64,000 nt of DNA from Chitinimonas arctica. GTDB lineage: Bacteria > Pseudomonadota > Gammaproteobacteria > Burkholderiales > Chitinimonadaceae. A model generated the notes under the pieces. It saw only the letters and a list, made by a program, of their open reading frames with translations, did no database searches and had not been told where the DNA came from. Location of the stretch: the NCBI RefSeq assembly GCF_007431345.1, contig NZ_CP041730.1, positions 3,410,001-3,474,000 on the forward strand, written 5' to 3'. The position numbers and the translations under genes are program-made. Positions 40,737 through 48,971 of this stretch are shown here, one piece after another. Each line of letters begins with the position of its first letter. Positions within the stretch are counted from its first letter, which is position 1.

Positions 40737-41035
40737 ACACGGCATTGATCATGTATCTCGGATTGGCGGCCCTGGCCGCCAATTTGCCGTTCATGGTGGA
40801 GCGCAGGCTGTTTATCTGGCCCGCGCCCGCCACCGGCAAGGCCTTGGGCTGGCGGCTGCTGGAATTGCTGCTGCTGTATGGTGTGGTAGGCTTGCTGGGG
40901 ATATGGCTGGAAGGCCGCCTCGGCCCGGTACACCAGCAGCGCTGGCCCTTCTATGCGTCCACCTTTGCCCTGTTCGTGGTGGCCGCTTACCCGGGTTTTG
41001 TACTGCGTTTTCTCTGGCGTAAGCCGGGCATGTAA
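40733..41035 (+). CDS. DUF2818 family membrane protein
   Basis: A 100-residue protein with three hydrophobic helices (about 3-17, 35-53 and 72-92) and the family-typical NLPFMVERRLFIWP and GFVLRFLWRKPGM. DUF2818 genes regularly follow nuoN in betaproteobacteria, which suggests a link with complex I, but no function is known. The GTG start at 40733 sits inside the nuoN stop, showing translational coupling. Confidence 0.88.
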   Translation: MNTALIMYLGLAALAANLPFMVERRLFIWPAPATGKALGWRLLELLLLYGVVGLLGIWLEGRLGPVHQQRWPFYASTFALFVVAAYPGFVLRFLWRKPGM

Positions 41036-41065
41036 CAAGGTTTTAAAAAAGTTTTGCACGAGTGC

Positions 41066-41094
41066 TTGCCAAACAAGGAATGTTTCCCTAGAAT
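41066..41094 (+). promoter_or_regulatory. sigma70-type promoter for tRNA-Val and the thrS leader
   Basis: TTGCCA (41066-41071) and TAGAAT (41089-41094) are 17 bases apart. Transcription would begin near 41101, six bases before the tRNA. No other promoter is evident before the thrS leader. Confidence 0.7.
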
Positions 41095-41106
41095 GCGCAG
41101 CTCTTC

Positions 41107-41183
41107 AGGCGCGTAGCTCAGCTGGTTAGAGCACCACCTTGACATGGTGGGGGTCGTTGGTTCGAGTCCAATCGCGCCTACCA
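41107..41183 (+). tRNA. tRNA-Val (GAC)
   Basis: A 77-base tRNA with acceptor stem AGGCGCG/CGCGCCT, D arm GCTCAGCTGGTTAGAGC, anticodon loop TTGACAT (anticodon GAC), T arm with TTCGAGT and an encoded CCA. The thrS leader peptide starts 20 bases after it. Confidence 0.95.
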
Positions 41184-41203
41184 ACACAATGGAGCAGACA
41201 AAA

Positions 41204-41248
41204 ATGTCCTTCCGAACTACTACTACCGGCTCTCTTAATCTGGCCTGA
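41204..41248 (+). CDS. thrS leader peptide with four consecutive Thr codons
   Basis: The 14-codon frame reads MSFRTTTTGSLNLA and is preceded by GGAG with nine bases to its ATG. Residues 5-8 are encoded ACT ACT ACT ACC. It is followed by an inverted repeat and then a strong intrinsic terminator (41280-41311) before thrS. This is the layout of ribosome-mediated transcription attenuation: shortage of charged tRNA-Thr would stall the ribosome on the Thr codons and allow read-through into threonyl-tRNA synthetase. The peptide has no role of its own in this model. E. coli ThrS is instead controlled by translational autoregulation, so the mechanism here differs. Confidence 0.8.
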   Translation: MSFRTTTTGSLNLA

Positions 41249-41264
41249 GTCGGCATTTCGGAAG
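41209..41264 (+). promoter_or_regulatory. leader inverted repeat over the Thr codons (attenuator segments 1 and 2)
   Basis: CTTCCGAA (41209-41216) and TTCGGAAG (41257-41264) are exact complements. The first arm lies in the leader peptide at the start of the Thr codons and would be covered by a stalled ribosome, as required of segment 1. Confidence 0.6.
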
Positions 41265-41279
41265 TTGTCTGTTCGAAAA

Positions 41280-41311
41280 AAGAGTGCGACCTAGGTCGCA
41301 CTCTTTTTTTT
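41280..41311 (+). terminator. intrinsic terminator/attenuator upstream of thrS
   Basis: AGAGTGCGACC (41281-41291) and GGTCGCACTCT (41294-41304) form a perfect 11-base stem with a two-base centre, extended by an A-run before and followed by eight T residues. It ends about 43 bases before the thrS start. Confidence 0.92.
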
Positions 41312-41353
41312 CGTCCGTACCGTTCGCACTATCAATCGCAAAGGTGGAATGCA

Positions 41354-43252
41354 ATGCCAATTGTCACGCTCCCCGATGGCTCCCAGCGCAGTTTCGACCA
41401 ACCCGTGCGTGTCGCTGAAGTTGCCGCCAGTATCGGTACCGGCCTGGCCCGCGCCGCGCTGGCTGGCAAGGTCGACGGCAAGCTGGTTGATACCTCCTTC
41501 CTGATTGAAACCGATGTTCAGCTGGCTATCGTCACCGACAAGGACGCCGATGGCCTGGAAGTGATCCGCCATTCCACGGCGCATTTGCTGGCCTATGCGG
41601 TTAAAGAACTGTTCCCGGATGCCCAGGTCACCATCGGCCCGGTGATCGAGCATGGCTTCTTCTACGATTTCGCCTATAAGCGTCCGTTTACGCCCGAAGA
41701 CCTGGTGGCGATCGAAAAGAAGATGGCCGAGCTGGCCAAGCGCGATATTCCGGTCGAGCGCTACGAATTGTCGCGCGACGAGGCGGTTGCCTACTTCAAG
41801 GGCATAGGCGAGAAGTACAAGGCCGAGATCATCGAGAGCATTCCCGCCGACCAGGCGCTGTCGCTGTACCGCGAGGGCGAGTTCACCGACCTTTGCCGCG
41901 GTCCGCACGTGCCGTCCACGGGCAAGCTCAAGGTCTTCAAGCTGATGAAGCTGGCGGGCGCCTACTGGCGCGGCGATAGCCGCAACGAGATGCTGCAGCG
42001 TATCTACGGCACCGCCTGGGCCAAGAAGGAAGATCTGGACCAGTACCTGCATATGCTGGAAGAGGCCGAAAAGCGCGATCACCGCAAGCTGGGCAAGCAG
42101 CTGGACCTGTTCCATCTGCAGGACGAGGCGCCTGGCATGGTGTTCTGGCATCCCAAGGGCTGGAGCCTGTGGCAATCGGTCGAGCAATACATGCGCCGCC
42201 GCCTGACCATTGCAGGCTACCAGGAGATCCGTACGCCCATGGTGATGGATCGTGCCTTGTGGGAGCGGTCCGGCCACTGGGAGAACTACCGCGAGAACAT
42301 GTTTGTCACGGAATCGGAAAAGCGCGATTACGCCGTCAAGCCGATGAACTGCCCGGGCCATGTGCAGGTGTTCAACAACGGCCTGCGTTCCTACCGCGAT
42401 CTGCCCATGCGCCTGGCGGAATTCGGCGCCTGCCATCGCAATGAGCCGTCCGGTGCCTTGCACGGCATCATGCGGGTGCGCGGCTTCGTGCAGGACGATG
42501 CCCACATCTTCTGTACCGAGGGGCAGGTCGTAAGCGAGTCGAAGGCCTTCAACGAGCTGGCCATGTCGGTCTACCGCGATTTCGGTTTCGACAATGTGGC
42601 GGTCAAGCTCAGCCTGCGGCCCGAGAAGCGCGCCGGCACGGACGAGACCTGGGACAAGGCCGAGAATGGCCTGCGCGAGGCGCTGCGGGCCTGTGGCGTG
42701 GAATGGGAAGAGTTGCCGGGCGAGGGGGCCTTCTACGGCCCCAAGGTCGAATACCACATCAAGGACGCGCTGGGCCGCTCCTGGCAGTGCGGTACGCTGC
42801 AGCTGGACTTCGTGCTGCCGGAGCGTCTGAATGCCGAGTACGTAGGCGAGGATAACGCCCGCCACCGTCCGGTGATGTTGCATCGTGCCATTGTCGGATC
42901 GATGGAACGTTTTCTCGGGATTCTGATCGAAAACCATGCTGGCGCCTTCCCGGTTTGGCTGGCGCCCGTGCAGGCCGCAGTGATGAGTATCAGCGAACAT
43001 CAGGCCGATTACGCGCAGGAGGTGACCGAATCGCTCAAGCTGCAAGGCTTCCGCGTTGAGTCGGACTTGAGGAATGACAAAATTAGCTATAAAATACGGG
43101 AACATAGCTTACAAAAGTTGCCTTATCAGCTTGTAGTGGGCGATAAGGAAAAAGCTGCAGGATTAGTTGCCGTGCGTTCCCGCGGTGGCGAGGATCTAGG
43201 TCAGATGACGGTCGAAGCACTAGTAGCACGCTGGAAATCCGAAATGATCTAG
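41354..43252 (+). CDS. thrS: threonyl-tRNA synthetase
   Basis: The 632-residue class II synthetase charges tRNA-Thr. Domains in order: TGS (about 1-60), editing domain (about 65-225, with HSTAHLLAYAVKELFP and the His/Cys set near DLCRGPHVP), catalytic core with motif 2 near CHRNEPSGALHG and zinc-binding CPGHVQVF, and anticodon-binding domain (about 535-632). It heads the translation cluster and is probably controlled by the attenuator upstream. Bases 43070-43120 near the 3' end are unusually AT-rich for this genome and could hold an internal promoter. Confidence 0.98.
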   Translation: MPIVTLPDGSQRSFDQPVRVAEVAASIGTGLARAALAGKVDGKLVDTSFLIETDVQLAIVTDKDADGLEVIRHSTAHLLAYAVKELFPDAQVTIGPVIEHGFFYDFAYKRPFTPEDLVAIEKKMAELAKRDIPVERYELSRDEAVAYFKGIGEKYKAEIIESIPADQALSLYREGEFTDLCRGPHVPSTGKLKVFKLMKLAGAYWRGDSRNEMLQRIYGTAWAKKEDLDQYLHMLEEAEKRDHRKLGKQLDLFHLQDEAPGMVFWHPKGWSLWQSVEQYMRRRLTIAGYQEIRTPMVMDRALWERSGHWENYRENMFVTESEKRDYAVKPMNCPGHVQVFNNGLRSYRDLPMRLAEFGACHRNEPSGALHGIMRVRGFVQDDAHIFCTEGQVVSESKAFNELAMSVYRDFGFDNVAVKLSLRPEKRAGTDETWDKAENGLREALRACGVEWEELPGEGAFYGPKVEYHIKDALGRSWQCGTLQLDFVLPERLNAEYVGEDNARHRPVMLHRAIVGSMERFLGILIENHAGAFPVWLAPVQAAVMSISEHQADYAQEVTESLKLQGFRVESDLRNDKISYKIREHSLQKLPYQLVVGDKEKAAGLVAVRSRGGEDLGQMTVEALVARWKSEMI

Positions 43253-43263
43253 TTCCGCGTCCG

Positions 43264-43294
43264 ACGGCCTCGTTGCAATACGAGGCCGTTTTAA
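43264..43294 (+). terminator. intrinsic terminator between thrS and infC
   Basis: ACGGCCTCGT (43264-43273) and ACGAGGCCGT (43280-43289) form a ten-base stem with a six-base loop, followed by TTTT. It separates thrS transcription from infC or acts as a conditional leader terminator. Confidence 0.8.
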
Positions 43295-43336
43295 CCGGGC
43301 CGCACGGTTTTCATTTTTTACTTGGGAGTAAGCGCT

Positions 43337-43858
43337 ATCGCTCAGGACAAAGAGCCCCGGATCAATGGCGAAATCACCGCCCGCGAGATCCGTCTGAACG
43401 ACGAAGAAGGTGAACAGCTGGGTATTGTTAGCCTGGCTGAGGCATTGCGTATGGCGGAAGAGCGTGAGGTCGACCTGGTCGAGATCGCGCCGAATGCTGT
43501 GCCACCCGTCTGTCGCATGATGGATTACGGTAAGTTCAAGTACCGTGAAAGCAAGAAGCGGCACGAGCAAAAGCTGAAGGTGAAGCAAGTCCAGATCAAG
43601 GAAGTCAAATTCCGTCCGGGCACCGACGAGAACGATTACCAGGTCAAGCTGCGCAACGTCGTCCGATTCATGGAAGAAGGCGACAAGGTCAAGTTGACGT
43701 TGCGTTTCCGTGGTCGTGAAATGGCCCACCAAGAGATTGGTATGGCGCAATTGAAGCGGGTGGAGGCGGATCTCGGCGAATTGGCCGTGGTCGAGCAGTT
43801 CCCGAAGCTCGAAGGCCGCCAGATGGTCATGATGTTGGCGCCCAAGAAGAAGATCTGA
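43337..43858 (+). CDS. infC: translation initiation factor IF-3
   Basis: The 173-residue protein blocks premature subunit joining and checks initiator tRNA. The N-domain has NGEITAREIRLNDEEGEQLGIVSLAEALRMAEE, the C-domain HEQKLKVKQVQIKEVKFRPGTDENDYQVKL. There is no ATG, GTG or TTG at the expected position: the family N-terminus (xAQDKEPRING) begins at an ATC codon (43337), eight bases after GGAG. infC genes are known for AUU, AUC or AUA starts, which IF-3 itself discriminates against. A TTG at 43322 is in frame but overlaps the ribosome site. Confidence 0.95.
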   Translation: MAQDKEPRINGEITAREIRLNDEEGEQLGIVSLAEALRMAEEREVDLVEIAPNAVPPVCRMMDYGKFKYRESKKRHEQKLKVKQVQIKEVKFRPGTDENDYQVKLRNVVRFMEEGDKVKLTLRFRGREMAHQEIGMAQLKRVEADLGELAVVEQFPKLEGRQMVMMLAPKKKI

Positions 43859-44007
43859 CGCATACAGGGTGGCGGCAAGCCCTGGTACCGCGCAAGCGGT
43901 GTCACTTGTTGCAGTAAGCGAAATTTTTCGCAAAAAAGTGGTGTTGGGTATTAAGCGCGGTTTCCGCCGCCCAGCGCCAAATCCAACTAGGCAATACGGA
44001 GTACGTC

Positions 44008-44208
44008 ATGCCGAAGATGAAAACCAAATCGAGCGCAAAAAAGCGCCTCAAGGTATTGGGTAATGGCGGCGTCAAGCGCTCCAAAGCGTTCAAGCGCCAC
44101 ATCCTGACCAAGAAGACGACCAAGAACAAGCGCCAGCTGCGTGGCACGACCATGGTTCACCCGACCAATATGGCTTCCGTGCGCGCCATGCTGCCGTACG
44201 CTGCCTAA
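44008..44208 (+). CDS. rpmI: 50S ribosomal protein L35
   Basis: The 66-residue basic protein reads MPKMKTKSSAKKRLKV..., with HILTKKTTKNKRQLRG and the final MLPYA typical of bL35. It follows infC after 149 bases and precedes rplT by 22 bases. The infC-rpmI gap has no clear hairpin or promoter by eye. Confidence 0.98.
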   Translation: MPKMKTKSSAKKRLKVLGNGGVKRSKAFKRHILTKKTTKNKRQLRGTTMVHPTNMASVRAMLPYAA

Positions 44209-44230
44209 TCTTCTCGGAAAGGAATAAACC

Positions 44231-44590
44231 ATGCCTCGCGTCAAACGTGGTGTAACAGCCCGCGCTCGCCATAAAAAAGTTTTAGCCCTTGCCAAGGGTT
44301 ACCGCGGTCGTCGTAAAAACGTCTATCGCATCGCCAAACAGGCGGTGATGAAAGCCGGTCAATACGCTTACCGTGACCGTCGTCAACGTAAGCGTCAATT
44401 CCGTCAGCTGTGGATCGCCCGTATCAACGCGGCTTCGCGTGAATTGGGTCTGAGCTACAGCAAGTTCATGAACGGCGTGAAGCGCGCTTCGATCTCGATC
44501 GATCGTAAAGTGCTGGCCGATCTGGCTGTGTTTGACAAAGCCGCGTTTGCGCAGATTTTTGCGCAAGCCAAGGCCAGTCTTCCAGCCTGA
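44231..44590 (+). CDS. rplT: 50S ribosomal protein L20
   Basis: The 119-residue basic protein is bL20, required early in 50S assembly. MPRVKRGVTARARHKKVL, GYRGRRKNVYRIAKQAVMKAGQYAYRDRR and FMNGVKRASISIDRKVLADLA are conserved. In other bacteria L20 represses its own operon at the rpmI message. A terminator follows 15 bases after the stop. Confidence 0.98.
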   Translation: MPRVKRGVTARARHKKVLALAKGYRGRRKNVYRIAKQAVMKAGQYAYRDRRQRKRQFRQLWIARINAASRELGLSYSKFMNGVKRASISIDRKVLADLAVFDKAAFAQIFAQAKASLPA

Positions 44591-44604
44591 GCTACCGGTA
44601 GCTG

Positions 44605-44634
44605 AAAAAGGGAGGCGCGAGCCTCCCTTTTTTT
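44605..44634 (+). terminator. intrinsic terminator after rplT
   Basis: AAAAAGGGAGGC (44605-44616) and GCCTCCCTTTTT (44621-44632) form a 12-base stem around GCGA with more T residues following. It separates rplT from pheS. Confidence 0.9.
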
Positions 44635-44730
44635 GTCCCGCCGAGCATGCCTGCCTGTACGCAACGGGCCGCTAGCCATGGATTTTCAGATCGAGAACCC
44701 ATCGCCAGCGTTGATGAGGAGTGATGCAAT

Positions 44731-45729
44731 ATGGGCAATGTCCAAGCCATTCTAGATGAGGGCCTGGCCGCACTTGCGGCGACACAGGATCCGAACGAGC
44801 TGGAAAACGTCAAGGCGCGCTACCTGGGTAAGTCGGGCGCCTTGACCGATCTGCTCAAGCAGCTCGCCGCCCTGCCGCCGGAAGAAAAGCGTAGCCAGGG
44901 TGCCGTGATCAACCAGGCCAAGACGGCATTCGAGCAGGCGCTCACCGGTTGCCGTGAAGCGATGGCGGCCGCCCAGCTGGCCAGGCAACTTGCCGCCGAA
45001 GCGCTCGATGTTTCCCTGCCCGGCCGTGGGCAGCAGGCCGGTGGCCTGCACCCTGTCACCCTGGTGAAGGAGCGCATTGTCGCCCTGTTCCAGTCCATGG
45101 GTTTCGAAGTGGCCGACGGCCCCGAAATCGAAGGTGACTGGCACAACTTCGAGGCGCTCAACACGCCCAAGGATCACCCCGCCCGCTCGATGCAGGATAC
45201 CTTCTACGTGGATGGTGGCGCCGCCGCCGAGCCATTGGTACTGCGTACGCACACCAGCCCCATCCAGGTCCGCTATATGCAGGACCACCAGCCGCCCATC
45301 AAGATCGTGGCGCCTGGCCGAGTCTATCGGGTCGATTCCGATGCTACCCATTCGCCCATGTTCCACCAGATGGAAGGCCTGTGGGTTGCCGAGGGCGTCA
45401 GCTTCGCCGATCTCAAGGCGACCATGAGCGAGTTCCTGCGCCGCTTCTTCGAGCGCGACGACCTGCAAGTGCGGTTCCGCCCATCCTTTTTCCCCTTTAC
45501 CGAAACGTCGGCCGAAGTCGATGTGCTGGGCGAACGCGGTTGGCTGGAAGTGGGCGGTTGCGGCATGGTGCATCCGAATGTGCTGCGCAATGTCGGCATC
45601 GATCCCGAGAAGTACACCGGCTTTGCCTTTGGCATCGGTCTGGATCGTTTCGCCATGCTGTATTACGGCGTGAACGATCTGCGTCTCTTCTTCGACAACG
45701 ACCTGGGCTTTCTCGGCCAGTTCCGCTGA
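44731..45729 (+). CDS. pheS: phenylalanyl-tRNA synthetase alpha subunit
   Basis: The 332-residue catalytic subunit has an N-terminal coiled coil (about 1-85) and a class II core with HPARSMQDTFYV, LLRTHTSPIQVRYM-like motif 2 region and final GFAFGIGLDRFAMLYYGVNDLR (motif 3). It acts as an alpha2-beta2 enzyme with PheT. I found no Phe-rich leader peptide upstream, unlike pheM in E. coli. Confidence 0.98.
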   Translation: MGNVQAILDEGLAALAATQDPNELENVKARYLGKSGALTDLLKQLAALPPEEKRSQGAVINQAKTAFEQALTGCREAMAAAQLARQLAAEALDVSLPGRGQQAGGLHPVTLVKERIVALFQSMGFEVADGPEIEGDWHNFEALNTPKDHPARSMQDTFYVDGGAAAEPLVLRTHTSPIQVRYMQDHQPPIKIVAPGRVYRVDSDATHSPMFHQMEGLWVAEGVSFADLKATMSEFLRRFFERDDLQVRFRPSFFPFTETSAEVDVLGERGWLEVGGCGMVHPNVLRNVGIDPEKYTGFAFGIGLDRFAMLYYGVNDLRLFFDNDLGFLGQFR

Positions 45730-45826
45730 ACAAAGCTAGGGTCTCCGAGATCAGTATTTCTGATTGATATAGCTGCCGGTGTCGCGCTGGATCTGGGCGG
45801 CACCGCTCCCATACAGGGATAAAAGC

Positions 45827-48190
45827 ATGAAATTCTCCGAAAATTGGCTGCGCGAGTTGGTCAACCCGGCGCTGGATAACGCGCAGCTGGCCGAGCTGCT
45901 CACCATGGCCGGCCTGGAAGTAGAAGACAACGAAGCCGCCGCTGCCGCATTCGACGGCGTGGTGGTGGCGCAAGTACTGGAAGTGCGCAAGCACGAAAAC
46001 GCCGAAAAGCTCAACGTCTGCAAGGTCGATGCCGGCCTGGGCGGCGAGCCCCTGCAGATCGTCTGCGGTGCGCCCAATGTCGCGGTTGGCGTGAAAATCC
46101 CTTGCGCCTTGGTAGGCGCCACCCTGCCGGGCGATTTCAAGATCAAGGCAGCCAAGCTGCGCGGTGTAGAAAGCTTCGGCATGCTGTGTTCGGCTCGCGA
46201 GCTGGGCGTCAGCGAAGAGAGCGACGGCCTGCTGCTGTTGCCGGCCGATGCGCCGGTCGGTAAGGACTTCCGCGACTACTACCAGCTCGATGACCGCGTC
46301 CTGACCCTCAAGCTGACACCCAATCGCGCCGATTGCCTGAGCCTCGGCGGCATCGCCCGCGAAGTCTCCGCCCTCACCGGCGCAGCGGCTACCCCAGTGG
46401 CCATTACGGCGGCGACGCCCTCGCATGATGAAAAGCGCGGCGTACGCCTGGCGGCGGGCGATGCCTGTCCGCGCTATGCCGGCCGGGTGGTACGCCAAGT
46501 CAACGCCGGCGCCGCGACGCCGGACTGGATGAAACGCCGGCTGGAACGCAGCGGTATCCGCTCCATCTCCGCCCTGGTCGATATCACCAACTATGTTTTG
46601 TTGGAACAGGGCCAGCCCATGCACGCCTTTGACCAGGCCAGGTTGCAGGGTGAGATCGTGGTGCGTTTCGCCACCGCCGGAGAGCAGCTGGAGCTGCTGA
46701 ACGGCAAGACGATTGCGCTGGAAGCCGACATGCTGGTGATCGCGGACGACGGCGGCCCGCTGGCGCTGGCCGGCATCATGGGCGGCCAGGCCAGTTCCGT
46801 GCAGGTGGGCGAGACCCGGGATGTCTTCCTGGAATCCGCCTACTTCGCGCCCGCCATCATCGCCGGCAAATCCCGTCGGCTTGGCTTCGGTTCGGATTCC
46901 AGCCATCGTTTCGAGCGCGGCGTCGATTTCGGCAACTGCCGTGCCGCGCTGGAGCGTGCTACCGCCCTGGTGCTCGAAATCTGCGGCGGCCAGGCCGGCC
47001 CCATCAGCGAGGCCTTGGCCGAGCTGCCGGCCCGCCCGCCGGTCAATCTGCGCGTTAGCCGGGTCGCCCGCGTGCTGGGTATCGCCCTGAGCGGTGACGA
47101 AATCGTTGCCATGCTGCGCAAGTTGGGCCTGGGCGTGGTGCAGCAAGGCGAGCTGTTGACGGTCACCCCGCCCAGCTATCGCTTCGATATCTGTATCGAG
47201 GAAGACCTGATCGAAGAAGTGGCCCGCTTGTACGGCTACGACAATGTGCCTACCCGTCCGCCCTTGGCTGCCCAGTCCATGCTCAAGCAGGACGGCAAGG
47301 TCCGCCCGGCCCTGGTCGTCAAGCTCGCCCTGGCCGCTCGCGATTATCAGGAAATCGTCAGCTACGCTTTCGTCGAAGAAAAGTGGGAAGCGGATTTCGC
47401 CGGCAATACCGCGCCCGTGCGCTTGTTGAACCCCATTGCCAGCCAGATGAGCGTGATGCGCTCCAGCTTGATCGGCGGCTTGGTCAGCACCTTGGTGACC
47501 AATCTGAATCGCAAGCAGGAGCGAGTGCGCCTGTTCGAAGCCGCACGCGTTTTCCACGGCGTGGAACCCACGCAACAGCCGGAGAAGATCGCGGCGCTGG
47601 CCTATGGTCCGCGCCTGCCGGAGCAGTGGGGCGCCAAGTCGGTGCGGGTGGATTTCTATGATATGAAGGCGGATGTCGAGGCCTTGCTGGCGCCGCTGAC
47701 GGCCCGGTTCGAGAAAGCCGAACATCCAGCCTGTCATCCTGGCCGCTGCGCCAACGTCATCGTGGATGGCAAAGTCATCGGCGTGCTGGGTGAACTACAT
47801 CCAAAATGGGTGCAAAGCTACGATCTGCCAGCTGCGCCCGTCCTGTTCGAACTCGATCTGGCGGTCTTGACCGCGCGCCAATTGACCAGTGCCCAGTCCG
47901 TTTCCAAATTCCAGCCGGTACGGCGCGACCTGGCTTTCGTGGTCGATGACGCGGTGCAGTACCAGACCGTGCTGGACGCCATGGCAACGGCAAAGTCAAG
48001 CATTGTCACAGCGATCGAGGGCTTCGATGTCTACCGTGGCGCAGGTGTGCCGGAAGGGAAAAAGAGCCTTGCATTCAAGGTGATATTACAAGATACTCAG
48101 AAAACGCTTTCGGATTCAGACATCGATTCTGCCGTTTCCCAGCTCGTCGCCGCGCTGCAACAACACGTCCAGGCACAGCTCCGCAGCTAG
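45827..48190 (+). CDS. pheT: phenylalanyl-tRNA synthetase beta subunit
   Basis: The 787-residue subunit has the N-terminal tRNA-binding OB domain (about 38-150), B3/B4 editing domain, B5 domain, a degenerate class II core and a C-terminal FDX-ACB anticodon-binding domain (FQPVRRDLAFVVDDAVQ... to the end). The start MKFSENWLRELVNP at 45827 is the family N-terminus; an in-frame ATG at 45779 is rejected. It lies 97 bases after pheS and 31 before ihfA, the common proteobacterial order. Confidence 0.98.
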   Translation: MKFSENWLRELVNPALDNAQLAELLTMAGLEVEDNEAAAAAFDGVVVAQVLEVRKHENAEKLNVCKVDAGLGGEPLQIVCGAPNVAVGVKIPCALVGATLPGDFKIKAAKLRGVESFGMLCSARELGVSEESDGLLLLPADAPVGKDFRDYYQLDDRVLTLKLTPNRADCLSLGGIAREVSALTGAAATPVAITAATPSHDEKRGVRLAAGDACPRYAGRVVRQVNAGAATPDWMKRRLERSGIRSISALVDITNYVLLEQGQPMHAFDQARLQGEIVVRFATAGEQLELLNGKTIALEADMLVIADDGGPLALAGIMGGQASSVQVGETRDVFLESAYFAPAIIAGKSRRLGFGSDSSHRFERGVDFGNCRAALERATALVLEICGGQAGPISEALAELPARPPVNLRVSRVARVLGIALSGDEIVAMLRKLGLGVVQQGELLTVTPPSYRFDICIEEDLIEEVARLYGYDNVPTRPPLAAQSMLKQDGKVRPALVVKLALAARDYQEIVSYAFVEEKWEADFAGNTAPVRLLNPIASQMSVMRSSLIGGLVSTLVTNLNRKQERVRLFEAARVFHGVEPTQQPEKIAALAYGPRLPEQWGAKSVRVDFYDMKADVEALLAPLTARFEKAEHPACHPGRCANVIVDGKVIGVLGELHPKWVQSYDLPAAPVLFELDLAVLTARQLTSAQSVSKFQPVRRDLAFVVDDAVQYQTVLDAMATAKSSIVTAIEGFDVYRGAGVPEGKKSLAFKVILQDTQKTLSDSDIDSAVSQLVAALQQHVQAQLRS

Positions 48191-48221
48191 GCCCCATGCG
48201 ACGTATTCCGTACCAAAAATC

Positions 48222-48542
48222 ATGACATTGACTCTGACTAAAGCTGAATTGGCCGATCTACTTTTCGATAAGGTCGGCCTGAACAAACGTGAAGCCAAGG
48301 ACATGGTGGAGGCCTTCTTCGAAGAGATCCGCCAGTCGCTCGAAACCGGCGAGAGCGTCAAGCTCTCCGGTTTCGGTAACTTCCAGCTGCGCGACAAGCC
48401 GCAGCGTCCAGGCCGTAACCCCAAGACCGGAGAGGAGATCCCGATCTCCGCCCGGCGTGTGGTTACTTTCCATGCCAGCCAAAAATTGAAGGGCATGGTG
48501 GAAGACAACTATGCAGATGGAAAGCTCCTTACCGCGGCATGA
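48222..48542 (+). CDS. ihfA: integration host factor subunit alpha
   Basis: The 106-residue DNA-bending protein has the HU/IHF fold: MTLTLTKAELADLLFDKVGLNKREAKDMVEAFFEEI, then GFGNFQLRDKPQRPGRNPKTGEEIPI with the DNA-intercalating Pro of the beta arm, and RRVVTFHASQKLK. With IhfB it bends DNA in transcription, replication and phage integration. Its 3' end overlaps the next gene by up to 32 bases. Confidence 0.97.
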   Translation: MTLTLTKAELADLLFDKVGLNKREAKDMVEAFFEEIRQSLETGESVKLSGFGNFQLRDKPQRPGRNPKTGEEIPISARRVVTFHASQKLKGMVEDNYADGKLLTAA

Positions 48543-48924
48543 ACTGCCGCCCATTCCCGCCAAGCGCTACTTCACCATTGGTGAGGTCAGCGAACTTTGC
48601 GGGGTAAAACCGCACGTGCTGCGTTACTGGGAGCAGGAATTCACCCAGTTGCGGCCCGTCAAGCGGCGCGGCAACCGACGCTACTACCAGCATCATGAGG
48701 TGCTGTTGGTGCGCCGTATCCGCACGCTGCTGTACGAAGAAGGCTTTACCATCAGTGGCGCCCGCAACCGGCTCGAACACCAAGCCATGGATGCGGCCGA
48801 GCACGGCGAAACCAATCTCGCCGAAACGCTCGAACTCGAAGCCGAGGCCGTGATCGCGGCTAGCGATCGTATGTCACTGATCCGCAAGGAACTGCTTTCG
48901 CTGCGTGATTTTCTTGCGGCGTAG
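48511..48924 (+). CDS. MerR-family transcriptional regulator
   Basis: The 137-residue protein has an N-terminal MerR winged-helix domain: FTIGEVSELCGVKPHVLRYWEQEFTQLRPVKRRGNRRYY, followed by a dimerisation helix (about 95-137). It has no C-terminal Cys or metal-binding residues, so it is not a metal sensor. A MerR-like gene after ihfA is common in proteobacteria; its targets are not known. The start at 48511 lies within ihfA; ATG at 48517 is an alternative. Confidence 0.92.
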   Translation: MQMESSLPRHELPPIPAKRYFTIGEVSELCGVKPHVLRYWEQEFTQLRPVKRRGNRRYYQHHEVLLVRRIRTLLYEEGFTISGARNRLEHQAMDAAEHGETNLAETLELEAEAVIAASDRMSLIRKELLSLRDFLAA

Positions 48925-48928
48925 GTGC

Positions 48929-48956
48929 TTGTCAGAAGGAAAAAGTCGGGTATAAT
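48929..48956 (+). promoter_or_regulatory. sigma70-type promoter for tRNA-Pro
   Basis: TTGTCA (48929-48934) and a consensus TATAAT (48951-48956) are 16 bases apart, ending 15 bases before the tRNA. Confidence 0.75.
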
Positions 48957-48971
48957 CCGCCTCCTTCGAGT

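Noticed and set aside
44635..44730. A Phe-rich leader peptide (pheM-like) before pheS
   Set aside because: I looked for one in this gap; the frames contain at most a single Phe codon, so there is no sign of Phe attenuation.
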